Origin: Cladopsammia gracilis
Taxonomy: Eukaryota; Cnidaria; Anthozoa; Scleractinia; Dendrophylliidae
Length of the DNA: 64,000 nucleotides
Direction of reading: 5' to 3'
Assembly (NCBI GenBank): GCA_022457155.1
Contig: JAJGOT010000318.1
Span: 510,001-574,000 of the forward strand
The notes beneath the pieces are model-generated. The model was not told where the DNA came from and did no database searches. It saw only the letters and a program-made list of their open reading frames with translations. Below are positions 19,303 to 30,670 of this stretch, piece after piece. Every line of letters begins with the position of its first letter. Within the stretch, counting starts at the first letter, position 1. Made by a program: the position numbers and the translations under genes.

Positions 19303-22300
19303 TATTTGTAATAGGAGATAAAAAATATTTAGGCAAAACACACGTTTAAAGACTTATCTTCTGATGAGATTTGTTTCTTTTTTCAGCAACCCGAAAAACG
19401 TCAATTGCCCAAGGAAAAGGTTGATCTTATGACGCCGGTAGGGAATTCATGTAGACAGTATTGTTTGTGGCCGGAATGGAACTGGAGCTTAATTTATACA
19501 CAAAATCCTTGTAACACTATTAATACCTTCTTCCTACAAATGATATCTTTTCTAAGGAAGAGTGGCTTGCCAACCTTTGCTAAATAAGATTTCCACGAAT
19601 CTTCAGTGATTGTAATGTTTCACATTGCAACAAAAATGGTTGAACTATATTTAAGACATTTTAATATAAGATTTTTGTGGCAAACAATGTTTGATCACAT
19701 GGCCAGGGCTTTAGTGGTGTAAGAGAATTGCTGCAATTAATGGGAAAAGAAAATGGATATAATTAAAATAGTAACATGAATGGAAGTTTGGGAGAATGAG
19801 AAATCGTCGAGGAAACACGTTCAAAGACGAGTGTTTCCAAAGCTATTTCGAGTTCGCCCAAATGTTTACAAGTAGAAACACTGACAAAAAGTTTCTTTAT
19901 TTCTTTTATGAAATTTTTAAGCCTTCAAAACAATTTTCTTAGTTATTCACTAAATTATGATTAATTGCTCATTATATATGGCTTTCAAGTAATCAGTGGT
20001 CATAGTCTTGTTTATTATATTATTTGTAAAAGCAGAAGATGAAAAATATTTATGTATAAACACACATGTTTAAATACCTATTTACTGATGGGATTGTTTC
20101 TTTTTCAGTTTTTCAATCAACGTATCCGATTACTCGAGGAATGGCTCAATTGCAATATTGTATGTTCCCACCGTTGAATTAGAGTTTCATATCTAAACAA
20201 AATCCTTACAACTCTTTACGTTTTTCCTACAAATGATATCTTTTAGAACTAGGGAAAGGAAGTTTGCCAGCCAAAGTTGTAGGACATTTCTATTTATCTT
20301 GAATAAAACGGCAGAACGGTCAATTATTGTTGCTTTTGCAGTGCAACAAAAATTTATGATAAATGACTATAATTATATATAGCTTTCAAGCAATCAGAGC
20401 AGGCATATAGTATCGCTTATTATATTATTTGTAATAGGAGATGAAAAATATTTAGGCAAAACGCACGTTTAAAGACTTATCTTCTGATGAGATTTGTTTC
20501 TTTTTTCAGCAACCCGAAAAACGTCAATTGCCCAAGGAAAAGGTTGATCTTATGACGCTAGTAGGGAATTCATGTAGACAGTATTGTTTGTGGCCGGAGT
20601 GGAACTGGAGCTTAATTTATACACAAAATCCTTGTAACACTATTAATACCTTCTTCCTACAAATGATATCTTTTCTAAGGAAGGGTAGCTTGCCAACCTT
20701 TGCTAAATAGGATTTCCACGAATCTTCAGTGATTGTAATGTTCATATTGCAACAAAAATGGTTGAACTATATTTAAGACATTTTAGTATAAGATTTTTGT
20801 GGCGAACAATGTTTGATCACATGGCCAGGGCTTTAGTGTTGTAAGAGAATTGCTGCATTTAATGGAAAAAGAAAATGCATACAATTAAAATAGTAACATG
20901 AATGGGAGCTTGGGAGAATGAGAAATCGTCGAGGAAACACGTTCAAAGACGAGTGTTTCCAAAGCTATTTCGAGTTCACCCAAATGTTTACTAGTGGAAA
21001 CACTAACAAAAAGTTTCTTTATTTCTTTTATGACATTTTTAAGCCTTCAAAACAATTTTCTTAGTTATTCACTAAATTATGATAAATTGCTCATTATATA
21101 TGGCTTTCAAGTAATCAGTGGTCATAGTCTTGTTTATTATATTATTTGTAAAAGCAGAAGACGAAAAATATTTATGTATAAACACACATGTTTAAATACC
21201 AATTTAGTGAAGGGATTGTTTCTTTTTCAGTTTTTCAATCAACGTATCCGATTACTCGAGGAATGGCTCAATTGCAATATTGTATGTTCCCACCGTTGAA
21301 TTAGAGTTTCATATCTAAACAAAATCCTTACAACTCTTTACGTTTTTCCTACAAATGATATCTTTTAGAACTAGGGAAAGGAAGTTTGCCAGCCAAAGTT
21401 GTAGGACATTTCTATTTATCTTGAATAAAACGGCTTAACGGTCATGGTAAATGACTATAATTATACATGGTTTTCAAGCAATCAGAGCAGGCATATAGTA
21501 TCGCTTATTATATTATTTGTAATAGGAGATGAAAAATATTTAGGCAAAACACACGTTTAAAGACTTATCTTATGATGAGATTTGTTTCTTTTTTCAGCAA
21601 CCCGAAAAACGTCAATTGCCCAAGGAAAAGGTTGATCTTATGACGCTGGTAGGGAATTCATGTAGACAGTATTGTTTGTGGCCGGAGTGGAACTGGAGCT
21701 TAATTTATACACAAAATCCTTGTAACACTATTAATACCTTCTTCCTACAAATGATATCTTTTCTAAGGAAGGGTAGCTTGCCAACCTTTGCTAAATAGGA
21801 TTTCCACGAATCTTCAGTGATTGTAATGTTCATATTGCAACAAAAATGGTTGAACTATATTTAAGACATTTTAGTATAGGATTTTTTTGGCGAACAATGT
21901 TTGATCACATGGCCAGGGCTTTAGTGTTATAAGAGAATTGCTGCAATTAATGGGAAAAGAAAATGCATACAATTAAAATAGTAACATGAATGGGAGTTTG
22001 GGAGAATGAGAAATCGTCGAGGAAACACGTTCAAAGACGAGTGTTTCCAAAGCTATTTCGAGTTCACCCAAATGTTTACAAGTGGAAACACTGACAAAAA
22101 GTTTCTTTATTTCTTTTATGAAATTTTTAAGCCTTTAAAACAATTTTCTTAGTTATTCACTAAATTATGATAAATTTCTCATTACATATGGCTTTCAAGT
22201 AATCAGTGGTCGTAGTCTTGTTTATTATATTATTTGTAAAAGCAGAAGATGAAAAATATTTATGTATAAACACTCATGTTTAAACACCTATTTACTGATG

Positions 22301-22560
22301 GGATTGTTTCTTTTTCAGTTTTTCAATCAACGTATCCGATTACTCGAGGAATGGCTCAATTGCAGTATTGTATGTTCCCACCGTTGAATTAGAGTTTCAT
22401 ATCTAAACAAAATCCTTGCAACTCTTTACGTTTTTCCTACAAATGATATCTTTTAGAACTAGGGAAAGGAAGTTTGCCAGCCAAAGTTGTAGGACATTTC
22501 TATTTATCTTGAATAAAACGGCTGAACGGTCAATTATTGTTGCTTTTGCAGTGCAACAAA
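19303..22560. repeat. Three tandem copies of a 1.1-kb cassette repeat
   Basis: Units start near 19303, 20353 and 21444; equivalent positions are 1,123 and 1,088 bp apart. Each has a type-1 terminal-exon-like stretch (19387-19587, 20510-20710, 21598-21798), a foldback (GGAAACACGTTC.. / ..GAGTGTTTCC), and a type-2 stretch ending ..IVCSHR (near 20110, 21233, 22321). An AATAAA follows, with TTCAG before each stretch. Identity between units is high, so the amplification is recent. The 60-codon frames are the visible part of the exon-like stretch, not free-standing genes. Confidence 0.75.
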
Positions 22561-23156
22561 AATGGTTGAACTATATATTAAGACATTTTCGTCTAACAAT
22601 ATCTGTGAGGACCAATGTGTGATCGTGTATTTAGGGCTTTAGTGTTACGTTGTTGGACAATTACTGAACATTTATGAGGGAAAAATGAATACAATGGCTT
22701 CCCAACACTTATTAACACTATATTTCTTAATTTTTTTAGCCATTTCTTTTTAAAAAAAGAAGTGACATTACAGGCTGGAATTATTTTCGGGTATTTTGGT
22801 GTATCTTTCAGTATTGTTCTCCATGGTGTGTAAGATAGGTGTATGCTTATTCATTCGTCTCACGATGGAGAAATTTCACGATCAACACCTAAAACTGACT
22901 CCATCGTGAAACAAATGAATAAGCATTGACTTTCAGATTGGATTATATTTCCTGATTTACACAACAAAACTCCACGAAATGGGCAGTTATGTTGTAAAAT
23001 ATGTTAGTGCCTTTTTGTGAGTTATTTTACATCAATGACTTATATTTCCCTTTGTTTAGTTCGACTGGAACATTTTAGTGTCACATCTTTTTGTAGCGAA
23101 CAATGTTTGATCTTGTGGCGAGGGCTGTAGTGTTGTTAGGGAATAAGTAAGAGATA
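22561..23156. repeat. Cassette repeat continuation with 82-bp foldback
   Basis: Equivalent to 10130-10700. It contains the conserved foldback at 22844-22925 (TGCTTATTCATTCGTCTC arm). It is cut at 23156 by an inserted element and resumes at 24358. Confidence 0.65.
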
Positions 23157-23200
23157 AAGCCCGAGAACGGAGGTATTAAGCCATATACATCCCAAGGGTT

Positions 23201-23240
<40 letters not shown>

Positions 23241-24357
23241 AGGGGTTTATCTGACTTATTTCATGATATTATTCATGAGGTATAGCTTATATAAAGGTCG
23301 TCTTTCACAGGGCAATAATTGGCCACTTGTTTTTGTCATCTGTTTGTTTGTCTTTTTTGATCCGACCGCAGGGTTTTCACACAGCATCGAGAAAGGTGCG
23401 TTTCACGGGTCACAATTTATTCAAACCACTTCTTCTCACTTAGGTGAGAAACGGAGAACAATAGCACATTGTTTGTTTGCTGAGCCAACAACAATCAAAT
23501 TTCAAACCTTTTGTGTATCATTTTTGTCATATTTTTGTTTATTGGGAGACTTTAGAGAAGTAAGCGAACAAGATAGTGTTGAAGTCGAAAAAAAAAATCC
23601 TGGGCGTAATATCGTTGTTGTTTGCGATAACGAAGTCGAGCAGAGAAGACAGTCCAGAATACCGGCAAACACGTAAGTTAACACTACGTCTAAGGCGAGA
23701 AATCAGATCCTTACAAAGATATCAGAGCCCCTGATGTCTCCACCAAAATTGAGATTTCTAAAGTATTAAATTGTCGATCAGAAGGTTCCGTAGCAGATAG
23801 GAAAGCCGAGTCCTCGTACGAAAGAGAAGTAGATCAGTTAGATGATGACCATGTAAAAAGATTTTGCCAAAGATGACAACAACGCGACTGTGAAAGGATC
23901 AAACATTGTTGTGTTCCAGAATTGCTCGTTTGTAATATCCAAAGACTTAAAATTTTCTTAGAGTAAATACATAACCGGCATGATATATGGGATACTACTG
24001 TATTTTCTATAGTTGTAGAATAAATTTCTATATATGTTATGTGTTAAAGGGAGAATTTTTTTCAGAATGTTTGGCGTGGTCAAAGGACGTGTATGAAATG
24101 CTTTAATTGCTCATTATAAATGGAAGGGATTTATTTGGATATTGCCCAGGGCAGCAGGGCAATATACAGATAAATCCCGGGGATTTATATAGATATTGCC
24201 CTTGCATTTATAATTAGCAATTTATTCAATTCATCAGCCCCGCTCTTCCCTGCTACATTATCAAGCCCTCCCCGGACTTTCAGTTAGCTAAATATTCATG
24301 AAGTATGTAAGTTAAATAAAGGATGTTGAATAACAAAAGAAAATGTGTGATTCATGA
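23157..24357. mobile_element. 1.2-kb insertion flanked by AATAA
   Basis: The cassette copies at 10690 and 32300 read GGGAATAACTACAATTTATGG without interruption. Here AATAA is duplicated (23152-23156 and 24358-24362) around 1,201 bp of unrelated sequence. The insert begins with a foldback of about 110 bp (TATACATCCC against GGGATGTATA, AGATAAAGCCC against GGGTTTATCT). It holds a 137-codon plus-strand frame at 23263-23676, whose end resembles an exon followed by GTAAG, and a second foldback near 24125-24200 (GATATTGCCC / GGGCAATATA). I do not recognise the element or the frame. Confidence 0.5.
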
Positions 24358-25080
24358 AATAACTACAATTTATGGGAAACAAAAATGGATACAAAATGGT
24401 AAATTGAGTGGAAGTTTGGGAGAATTTGAAATACTGACAAATAGTTTCTTTATTTCTTTTATGAAATATATGAACGTTCAAAACAATTTTCGTAGTTTTT
24501 CACTAATTATGGTCAATGGTCATAATTATATTCTGCTTTCAAGCAATTAGAGCAGGCATAGTGTTGCTTATTATATTATTTGTTACTGGGGATGAAAAAT
24601 ATTTCTGTAAAAAAAAACACGTTTAAATACTTATTTACTGATGGGTTGTGTTTTTTTTAAGTCAAGAGATGAACGTCAACCACTCCAGAAACTGTTGGAA
24701 CGTATACGGGAGGTAATGACCTTATGTAGACAATGTTGTATGTTGCCATATTTTATTTCTAGAAAAAATGCTTGGAACTCTTTACCTGTTTCCTACAAAT
24801 GATATCTGTTTGTAAGGAAGGGTAGTTTACCAATCCTTGCTAAATGACGTTTCCATAAATCTTCGATCGCTCAATCAATCAATCATCTTTATTTAATCAC
24901 GGAATCCCATTCATAAAAATGCTCTTCCAGAGAGCCGTGGAAAAATCATGCAATAAAAAATACAATATTAGATAAATATGGTCATTATAATTGTACTAAA
25001 TTACAAATGTGATATAAACGATTTCAGGCTTGTCTGTCTTTTAATAGTATTTGATAGACTATTCTACTATCTTAAATGAA
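24358..25080. repeat. Type-3 cassette plus LINE 3' tail
   Basis: 24358-24867 resumes the cassette repeat, with a type-3 exon-like stretch (..DERQPLQKLLERIREV..) near 24661-24801. From 24868 the sequence is the inverse of a LINE 3' end: AATC units, then CTTTATTTAATCACGG and about 200 bp of 3' UTR, as at 32786. Confidence 0.6.
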
Positions 25081-25246
25081 ACAGCAAAACAGTCAATTGT
25101 TTGTATCACATTGCAACAAAAATGGTTGGACTATGTTTATGACATTATAGTGTGACATTTTTTGTGACGAACAATGTTTGATCATATGGCGAGGGCTTTA
25201 GTGTTGCTAGGCAATTGCTTCAATTTGTGGGAAAAGAAAATGGATA

Positions 25247-25383
25247 CAATACAACACAACACAGTACAGTGCAGTGCAGTGCAGTGCAATACAATGCAAT
25301 ACCATGCAATGCAATGCAATACAGCACAACACAGTACAACACAATACAATACTATACAATACTTTCTGTACAATACAATACAG
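25247..25383. repeat. ACAAT/GCAGT pentamer satellite tract
   Basis: About 27 degenerate 5-bp units (ACAAT, ACAAC, GCAGT, GCAAT). A longer sister tract is at 33172-33352 in the same repeat context. Long frames through it on both strands (Cys/Ile/Val-rich) are by-products of the repeat. Confidence 0.85.
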
Positions 25384-25395
25384 TAAGTTTTTAAG

Positions 25396-26000
25396 CGTTC
25401 GCGGAGCTCCATACTCGTAGAACCTATGCTCGTCATTTTTAATAGTCATGGCTAGCGAAATGTTTCGCGGGCGCGTATGATGTCGCAAAACATGCTGCGT
25501 GACATCCGGGATCTTAGCAATATTAAATCCAAAGCAAGGCTTTGTTTTTCGCGCGGCTACACTGTCGATGTCACATCAGCTCGTTAAACACTTTGGGAAC
25601 TGTGCAATAATTATCCGGGTGGGGGGGGGGGGGACCAAGGGGGGAGGGCATAAAGTAAAATCAAAGCAAGGATGGGGGTTATACGATTATCTATTCTTCT
25701 CTATCTCTATAATATAGAGACAAATATTGTGATAAAGCGTTCTTTTTTTTTATTTGTTTCCACAATCATGTATTTACAACCAGATATTTTAATTTAAGTT
25801 AGTAAAAAATGTGAATAATTAAATAACTAGCAATCACGGTTACAGTTTATAAGGCACATTGTTTAACATAATTGTGGACTTAATAAATTATTTAAAAGAT
25901 TCATTTTCTCGAACGTTCTCCATTTTTTTCCTAAAGAAATTCATATTATTCGATTTAAAAGAAATACTTTTTGGTTTGATATTTATTTAATAAAATTTTT
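25396..26000. repeat. GC-rich fragment related to family C, then A/T-rich spacer
   Basis: 25396-25580 shares words with family C copies (GAGCTCCATACTCGTAGAACC, GAAATGTTTCGCGGGCGCG, TTTTTCGCGCGGCTACAC) but lacks their TA-bounded ends. A poly-G run is at 25620-25633. The rest to 26000 is AT-rich with no gene; its match at 33361-33948 is the target into which family C copy 3 inserted. Confidence 0.5.
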
Positions 26001-26044
26001 TCTATAAACATTTTTTTGATAATAATATCATATACACAACTCAT

Positions 26045-26600
26045 ATGCTTTATGAGATGACAAATGTTGAGTCTTTCAATGTCATCAGAGATGCGGGATT
26101 GAAGAACTCCAATTTTTTAGTATGGACAGGTCTGAGGCAATCAGTTCCATCGAAACTGCGTTCTGATCACATACCTACCTTCGAGATTATCTTTGATTTA
26201 GAAAATTTCAAGTGCTGGACTATTATCACTATGTTATAACGCAAAACTACGAAAAACCAAATAAATGGGCTAAGTTAAGAGAAGAATTTCATTTAGAGGA
26301 TAAGCAACTTTCGGGGGCATTTGTGATGCCAGTAAGGGTTGCAAATGAACCTTATTTATGTTCTTTTCAGAATAAAGTTTTAAATTCTATTCTATATACA
26401 AATGAATTACTTTGTAAGATAGGCTATGTTTCTAACCCCAACTGTGCCTTCTGTCATAAGACATCTTTGACTGTTCTTTTTCGTCTTCCTTTTGGAATGA
26501 AGTTTGTGACAAGCTTTTTAGCCACTTTGAAAGAGATAAAGCGCTTCTGGCTTTTTAATTTGAATAGCCCAATTTCGATATATTAAAGTTCAACTTGAAA
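26045..26600 (+). pseudogene. LINE 3' fragment (uninterrupted copy)
   Basis: Same element as at 11489-12600 and 35147-35680. Frames 26045-26239 and 26212-26586 overlap at a 1-nt shift. The second carries ..LYTNELLCKIGYVSNPNCAFC, the start of a zinc knuckle, after which the sequence has a deletion. It holds the intact TTAA site (26274) that the MITE occupies in the 11.5-kb copy. Confidence 0.7.
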
Positions 26601-28376
26601 CAAAAGACATCACTGCGAGCTTAGGGGAATGATAGTAAGGATTATGGTTTATTCCCCTAAGCCTCGTAATGTCCTCTTTTATTTCAAGTTGAATTTTAAT
26701 ATATTGAAATTGGGCTATTGCCAACAACATTTGAACAGTAGAATATAGTTATACACCAGTGCAAACATTTTGCCCTGGTGAAAATATTTTGCTCCAGTTC
26801 AAATATTTTGTAATCAAGTGGAAAAAGAAGAGAAAAAAAAAACCGCTTATTTCAAAAATCAATCATCCTACAATATGGTAACATGAATGGAAGTTTGGGA
26901 GAATGAGAAATGGTTGTGAAAACAGGTTCAAAGACGAGTTTTTCCAAATCTATTTTGAGTTCTCCCAAACTTTTACAAGTTGAAACACTGACAAATAGTT
27001 TATTTCTTCTATAAAATATATAAGCGTTCAAAGCAATTTTCTTAGTTTTTCGCTGAATGATGGTACATGGCTCTAATTATATTTGGCTAACTGACAAGCA
27101 ATCAGAACGGGCATAGTATCTCTTCTTATATTATTTTTTCATTAATAAAAAGTATATATACAGATAGGATACTGACCAAAGTTTCAAGTTCTAAAGAGCT
27201 TCCAATCTCAATTAAATCCTTGTCCAAAGTATTCCAAAAATCGTTTTGAATACCGCCATTTTTAACCATATGTAGCAGCCTGGCCTTGAAATGTGACGTC
27301 ATTCCGTCCAACTTGAAGTGACTCATTTTGTTTACTACACTGAAATCATGGATTAAGAGGGTTATCAAGCTTCCCAGCCGCATTTCTCGTTTTTGTAACC
27401 TGACATGTTAACCCATTTAGCTCCATACGCTTTGTCTGGATAATTTTTAATGTAGAAAACAACTTTTGTTAGCAGATGATATACCGATGCTGGGAATCAA
27501 ATTTTGCGGGCCTTACTGTAAATTACGGACCGGAAAATTGACTAATCATAGCGCGCGTACTATTTAAGAGATATAATAAATGTCCTTTATGCAACCTCAA
27601 AAGCCAGTCATTGACTCACATGCTAAGTACATGCTGTCAGTCCTTGACTTTTTGGAACCATTTTACACGCTTGTGGCGGATAACGTTTTGCCAGCGCATA
27701 ATTTTGTCAGAAAGTGTAATCTTATATGGCTGGCATTAAGACCGTGACTCAAGCAGTTGATTCACTCTCAACTACTGTCTTATAATTGAATAATACCATA
27801 TTTTCGCCATAAATATAAGCGTTGGCATCTTAGACTTTGAAAGCTTTGTTTTGCGCACTTTAGCTACTAAAACAACCTACTAGATCAATTTAAAGAAGTG
27901 TGGTCCACTTTGTTTTAGTTGTGTGTGCGTGTGTGTGTGTGTGTGTGTGGTTATCTAGACTGTAAGTTGTACCTACACCTGTGTAGTATCATTATGATAC
28001 AATTTAACCAAGTTAATGGAAATATAAATATTTTTAGTGTAATGTAGTATTGTTATTAGCATTGTAAGTAGTGAATTGTAAATAGTGTAAAGCAATATTC
28101 CATGCAAATGTTTGTAAGTAATGTAACTAATTAAGTAATGTATTGTAGGTACATTTGTAGTGTTAAATAAAGTTTATCATTCAAAAAAAAAAACTCCAGT
28201 ACAATATCTAGTTCTAAATCAGGTTTTTCATATATCTGTAGACTGGGCTTTTCCTTGTTTAAAAATTTATATGGTCATTTGAAAGTAGCTCGATAGTTTA
28301 TTAGGAGGAATTTTAACAAAGAATGGTGTTGGAAGTTTGTGATATTTGTCGACATTATTTGGTCAGATGGTTTGTA
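26601..28376. repeat. Composite repeat 'segment A', copy 3 (left part)
   Basis: Collinear with 14640-16430. It includes the 85-codon minus-strand frame (27126-27383), a GT microsatellite expanded to about 27925-27950, and the poly-A run near 28182. It is interrupted at 28376 by family C copy 2 and resumes at 29939 with GTTCCGCAGTTTATG. Confidence 0.75.
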
Positions 28377-29936
28377 GCGGAGCACTTGCCAGGCCGAAGG
28401 CCTGGCTGCGCAGCCCCATACTCATAGAACCAGAACCTATGCCCTTCATTTTTCATGGTCATGGCTAGCGGAATGTTTCGCGGGCGCGCGTGTGCCCTCC
28501 GTCCGCGGGCGTGCGTGTGCCCTCCGCTGTCGCACAGGACCGGACTGCGCAGGACTAGCTCGCGGGCGCGTTTGACGTCGCAAAACATGCGCGTACGACG
28601 TCATGTTGAAACCAAAGCGAGGCTTTGTTTTTCGCGCGGTTACACGGCCGAATGTCACGTCAGCTAGAAAAACACTTTGATGTTTTGCTGTGAATGTACT
28701 AAGCGGAGAAAACCGTTGAACTTAAAGGCGTTATTTCCCTGAACGGTTTGCTACTCAAGACAAGGATACTAATTAAGGGATACTTAGAAGCCGCTTTAGT
28801 GGAAAAAGACGAGCTTTCATGGATAAAATCTTGCTTCGAGGAACTTCATGTATTACGTTTTTATCAAATGCGGGAGACTGGTTTGTTTTCTACGGATTTT
28901 AGAACCAGAAGCGGAGATTTGAATTTCCAAGCAAGCGAGGGACATAAAGGTAAAACAGATTACAATTTTTGATGAGAATTTATGTTGATATCAATCTGTG
29001 AGTGACTTTTTATTGGTGTTATTGTTAGTTTTGGAGAATTGATTTTAAAACGTGCTTAAATTCAGTTGTATCGATCTCTTGAATTTCATCGAAGAAAGCT
29101 TGAACTCGATGAGCTATAATTAAATGGTACGCGTTTTGCTTTTAAACGTAAACTAATGGAGATTTGAATAAATTTTTTCGAAAGAAGATTGTGTTGTCCA
29201 TTTTTGTGTTTGTTCATTCATTAGATAGTTTGAAACGCGATTTTATGTAAACAAAACAAGACTTTGATTTTATAGAGTGGTTTTAATTCATCTGTGAAAT
29301 AGATAGTAGGATTTTACGCCGTAGTACTTCGTATCAGTTTCTATTATGCTCAAATATAAGAGCGATTACGGTTAACCCGTGAAATAGTAGAATAGTACGC
29401 ACTATTGGACAACAATTCCATTGTTTTCTTTTGTTTGATTTGGACTATCACACACTAATTGTTAGATTATTTAGATTGTGAATCACTCTTTCAAGGTCTA
29501 GCGCTAGTGTAATAGATAGTGATACACACTAACTAATAGTTTCTGTTTCACAGTTGAAGTAAAATCACTCTAGTACAGTTCTATCTTAACTCGCATCGCC
29601 TTATGCAAATATGTTTGTGTATTTTTGCAATTTTTGATTTTCAAATCAGTTTCTCGGGCAATTTTTGACAAAAACTGTATTTTATGCGGATACTAGTGGT
29701 ACTAGTTATTCTAGACAGAGAAAAGTTGTTTTTGTGAACTTTTGTACGGTCTATAAAAATGTACTGTGCAGACGGTCTCGTAATAAGCTTACTGTTTTTG
29801 AGAATTGCTAAAATTGAAAATAGCCCGTTCGTCAATCTTAATTCTTGTGCTTCCAACCTTTCACCTTAGTTAAGTTTCACCTTAGTTAAGCTTGTTCAAA
29901 GTGCGACGCTGTTAGGCTTGGGCTATCTATATATAT
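28377..29936 (+). mobile_element. TA-flanked repeat family C, copy 2
   Basis: Inserted in segment A: TTTGTA precedes it and TAGTTCCGCAG follows, whereas uninterrupted copies read TTTGTAGTTCCGCAG, so only TA is duplicated. It starts GCGGAGCACTTGCCAGGCC and ends TATCTATATATAT. The 5' 300 bp are strikingly GC-rich (GCGGGCGCGCGTGTGCCC and similar near 28470-28560); the 3' 350 bp match copies 1 and 3. Frames of about 70 codons on both strands in the GC-rich part are incidental. Confidence 0.7.
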
Positions 29937-29938
29937 TA

Positions 29939-30670
29939 GTTCCGCAGTTTATGTCATAATGGTGAGGGCTGGAGCGGATTCTTCCCATAACTTAGGCTTA
30001 CACGGTGAGGTAATGAGTATGCAGTAAGGATATGGTACTATGCAAATCCATGTGGCTGAAAGAAAGAAAATATAAACTTCTATTTGTAAAAATAGATTAT
30101 TCCATTGAAAAAAATGCAAAGTACGCTGGGAAGCAAAAAACTAGCAAAAAATCCAAGGGATACAAAAATGGAATAAACTCAAGTACTGAAAGACTAGTAA
30201 CCAAATTTTCCAGAAATTACCTCATCTGCAGCTCGACGTGTACCAGAGCTGGCTCTGGTTACAATGCTGGTGCCGGAGGTGGATTAACTGCAGGTTCTGG
30301 GTTATCAATAGCACCTTCGACGGCCAGCATCAGAAATGGGTGGACGAGGAAGAACACAGTCAGCCATAATGCTGGTGGCGGTTGACGAACAGACACTGAG
30401 CGAAAGTCGACTGTCGTCCCTGAGTGCTGATGAAATGGCCACGTTTTAGGTGGAATGACGAAATTTATATTCAAGGAGCGCAAAGCATTACTACTAGTAC
30501 AAGCGTGCACAATCTTGAGAACTTCAACTTCGAGTCCGCGCGCTATGAGCTAATTAATAATGTAGTAAGAATAGCTTGCCAATCTTTGCTAAATGGCATT
30601 TGCATGAATCTTAAATAAAACAGTTAAACAATCAAAAATAGTCACATTGCAACAAAAATGGTCGAACTAT
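29939..30670. repeat. Composite repeat 'segment A', copy 3 (right part)
   Basis: Continues copy 3 after the family C insertion and matches 2899-3640 and 16333-16945. At about 30670 it changes to the cassette repeat. No gene. Confidence 0.7.

Noticed and set aside
25174..25488. Cys/Ile/Val-rich frames of 70-93 codons
   Set aside because: Produced by the pentamer satellite; the same holds at 33072-33358.
28355..28667. Arg/Pro-rich frames in the GC-rich part of family C copy 2
   Set aside because: GC-rich sequence lacks stops on both strands; no conservation of reading in the shorter copy.
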